This document shows, piece after piece, positions 6,166 to 6,269 of a DNA stretch of 6,269 nt. The notes beneath the pieces were generated by a model that saw only the letters and a program-made list of their open reading frames with translations, did not search any database and was not told the DNA's origin. This DNA comes from Ruminococcaceae bacterium UBA5396 (GTDB taxonomy: Bacteria; Bacillota; Clostridia; Oscillospirales; Acutalibacteraceae), in the NCBI GenBank assembly GCA_002410715.1, contig DHOG01000043.1:1-6269 (forward strand), read 5' to 3'. A program made the translations under genes and the position numbers. Position 1 is the stretch's first letter, and each line of letters starts with the position of its first letter.

Positions 6166-6210
6166 AAGAATTAATTTGCTTTGGTGAACATCTTCAAATC
6201 CGGAGGTTCA
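6046..6210 (+). ncRNA. Possible structured noncoding RNA, family unknown
   Basis: Beginning where the plus-strand promoter would start transcription, GGAUAGGGC (6046-6054) pairs with GCUCUAUCC (6058-6066), nine pairs with one G·U and a 3-base loop. UAUCCG (6062-6067) can instead pair with CGGAUA further on (about 6094-6099), so the first stem has a competitor. GGCAAGGGC (6125-6133) pairs perfectly with GCCCUUGCC (6137-6145) around AGA. UGAAC and GUUCA (6185-6189, 6206-6210) form a weaker stem. The G·U pair favours the plus strand only slightly. I recognise no known riboswitch or RNA family. The same stems could be part of a DNA repeat. Confidence 0.22.
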
Positions 6211-6215
6211 ATTAC

Positions 6216-6247
6216 AAAAAAATCCCCGCCTCAAAATGAGACGGGGA
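6216..6247 (-). terminator. Intrinsic terminator of a gene beyond the right edge
   Basis: In the minus-strand RNA, UCCCCGUCUC (6247-6238) pairs with GAGGCGGGGA (6232-6223), 10 pairs with one U·G wobble, around the loop AUUUU, followed at once by seven U (6222-6216). This is a textbook Rho-independent terminator. It ends transcription entering from the right, so the sugar operon needs its own promoter. On the plus strand the stem has an A·C mismatch and its T run comes about ten bases later, so it would be weak in that direction. Confidence 0.9.
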
Positions 6248-6269
6248 CGAATACTGATTTTTCTTATAC

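Noticed and set aside
5961..6167. A 68-residue open frame on the minus strand covering the hairpin-rich segment
   Set aside because: It would start at a TTG with no ribosome site, and its composition follows the palindromes beneath it. It is better explained as a structured or repeat sequence.
6201..6206. CGGAGG on the plus strand as a ribosome site
   Set aside because: No start codon follows at usable spacing; the first ATG is about 30 bases away, inside the terminator stem.
6185..6210. TTCAAATCC resembling a tRNA T-loop
   Set aside because: The flanking bases do not form the five-pair T stem, and no acceptor, D or anticodon arms are present.
6024..6239. A 71-residue open frame on the plus strand
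   Set aside because: There is no ribosome site before its start, it runs through several strong hairpins and into the terminator, and it shows no recognisable domain.

Overview
The window most likely comes from a Clostridia-type Firmicute, perhaps of the Oscillospiraceae/Ruminococcaceae kind. The evidence is moderate G+C, strong AGGAGG-type ribosome sites, GTG and TTG starts, a Gram-positive style lipoprotein sugar-binding protein, a CUT1 sugar transporter with no ATPase of its own, and a transketolase split into two genes. This placement rests on gene style and layout, not on a database match.

All recognisable genes lie on the minus strand. Read in the direction of transcription, from high to low coordinates, they are: a sugar-binding lipoprotein (4454-5725), a 213 to 222 base gap holding a strong RNA hairpin (4373-4401), a MalF-type permease (3353-4231), a MalG-type permease (2514-3350), the N-terminal half (1677-2498) and C-terminal half (752-1684) of a transketolase, and a small cupin protein (312-713). 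Intergenic gaps are 2 and 15 bases between the permease and transketolase genes, the two transketolase genes overlap by 8 bases, and the cupin follows after 38 bases. These genes therefore almost certainly form one transcription unit. A 56-residue protein of unknown function (24-194) follows on the same strand, behind a leader that can fold over its ribosome site.

Working model (inference): the binding protein and two permeases import a sugar or oligosaccharide, powered by an ATPase encoded elsewhere. The two-subunit transketolase then moves a two-carbon unit from or to a phosphorylated product. The cupin may isomerise, epimerise or sense a sugar. No kinase, glycosidase, aldolase or regulator is present, so the substrate cannot be named. 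A generic pentose role and a specialised ketose-phosphate role are both open.

The right end (5726-6269) has no convincing gene. It holds the operon's upstream region, a roughly 229-base hairpin-rich segment with weak inverted ends (5937-6165), a plus-strand promoter-like sequence with a 10-base palindrome in its spacer (6011-6039), and a clear minus-strand intrinsic terminator (6216-6247). That terminator belongs to a gene beyond the right edge and marks the operon as a separate unit. The most notable undescribed signals are the fold over the small gene's ribosome site, the hairpin between binding protein and permease, and the structured plus-strand segment.
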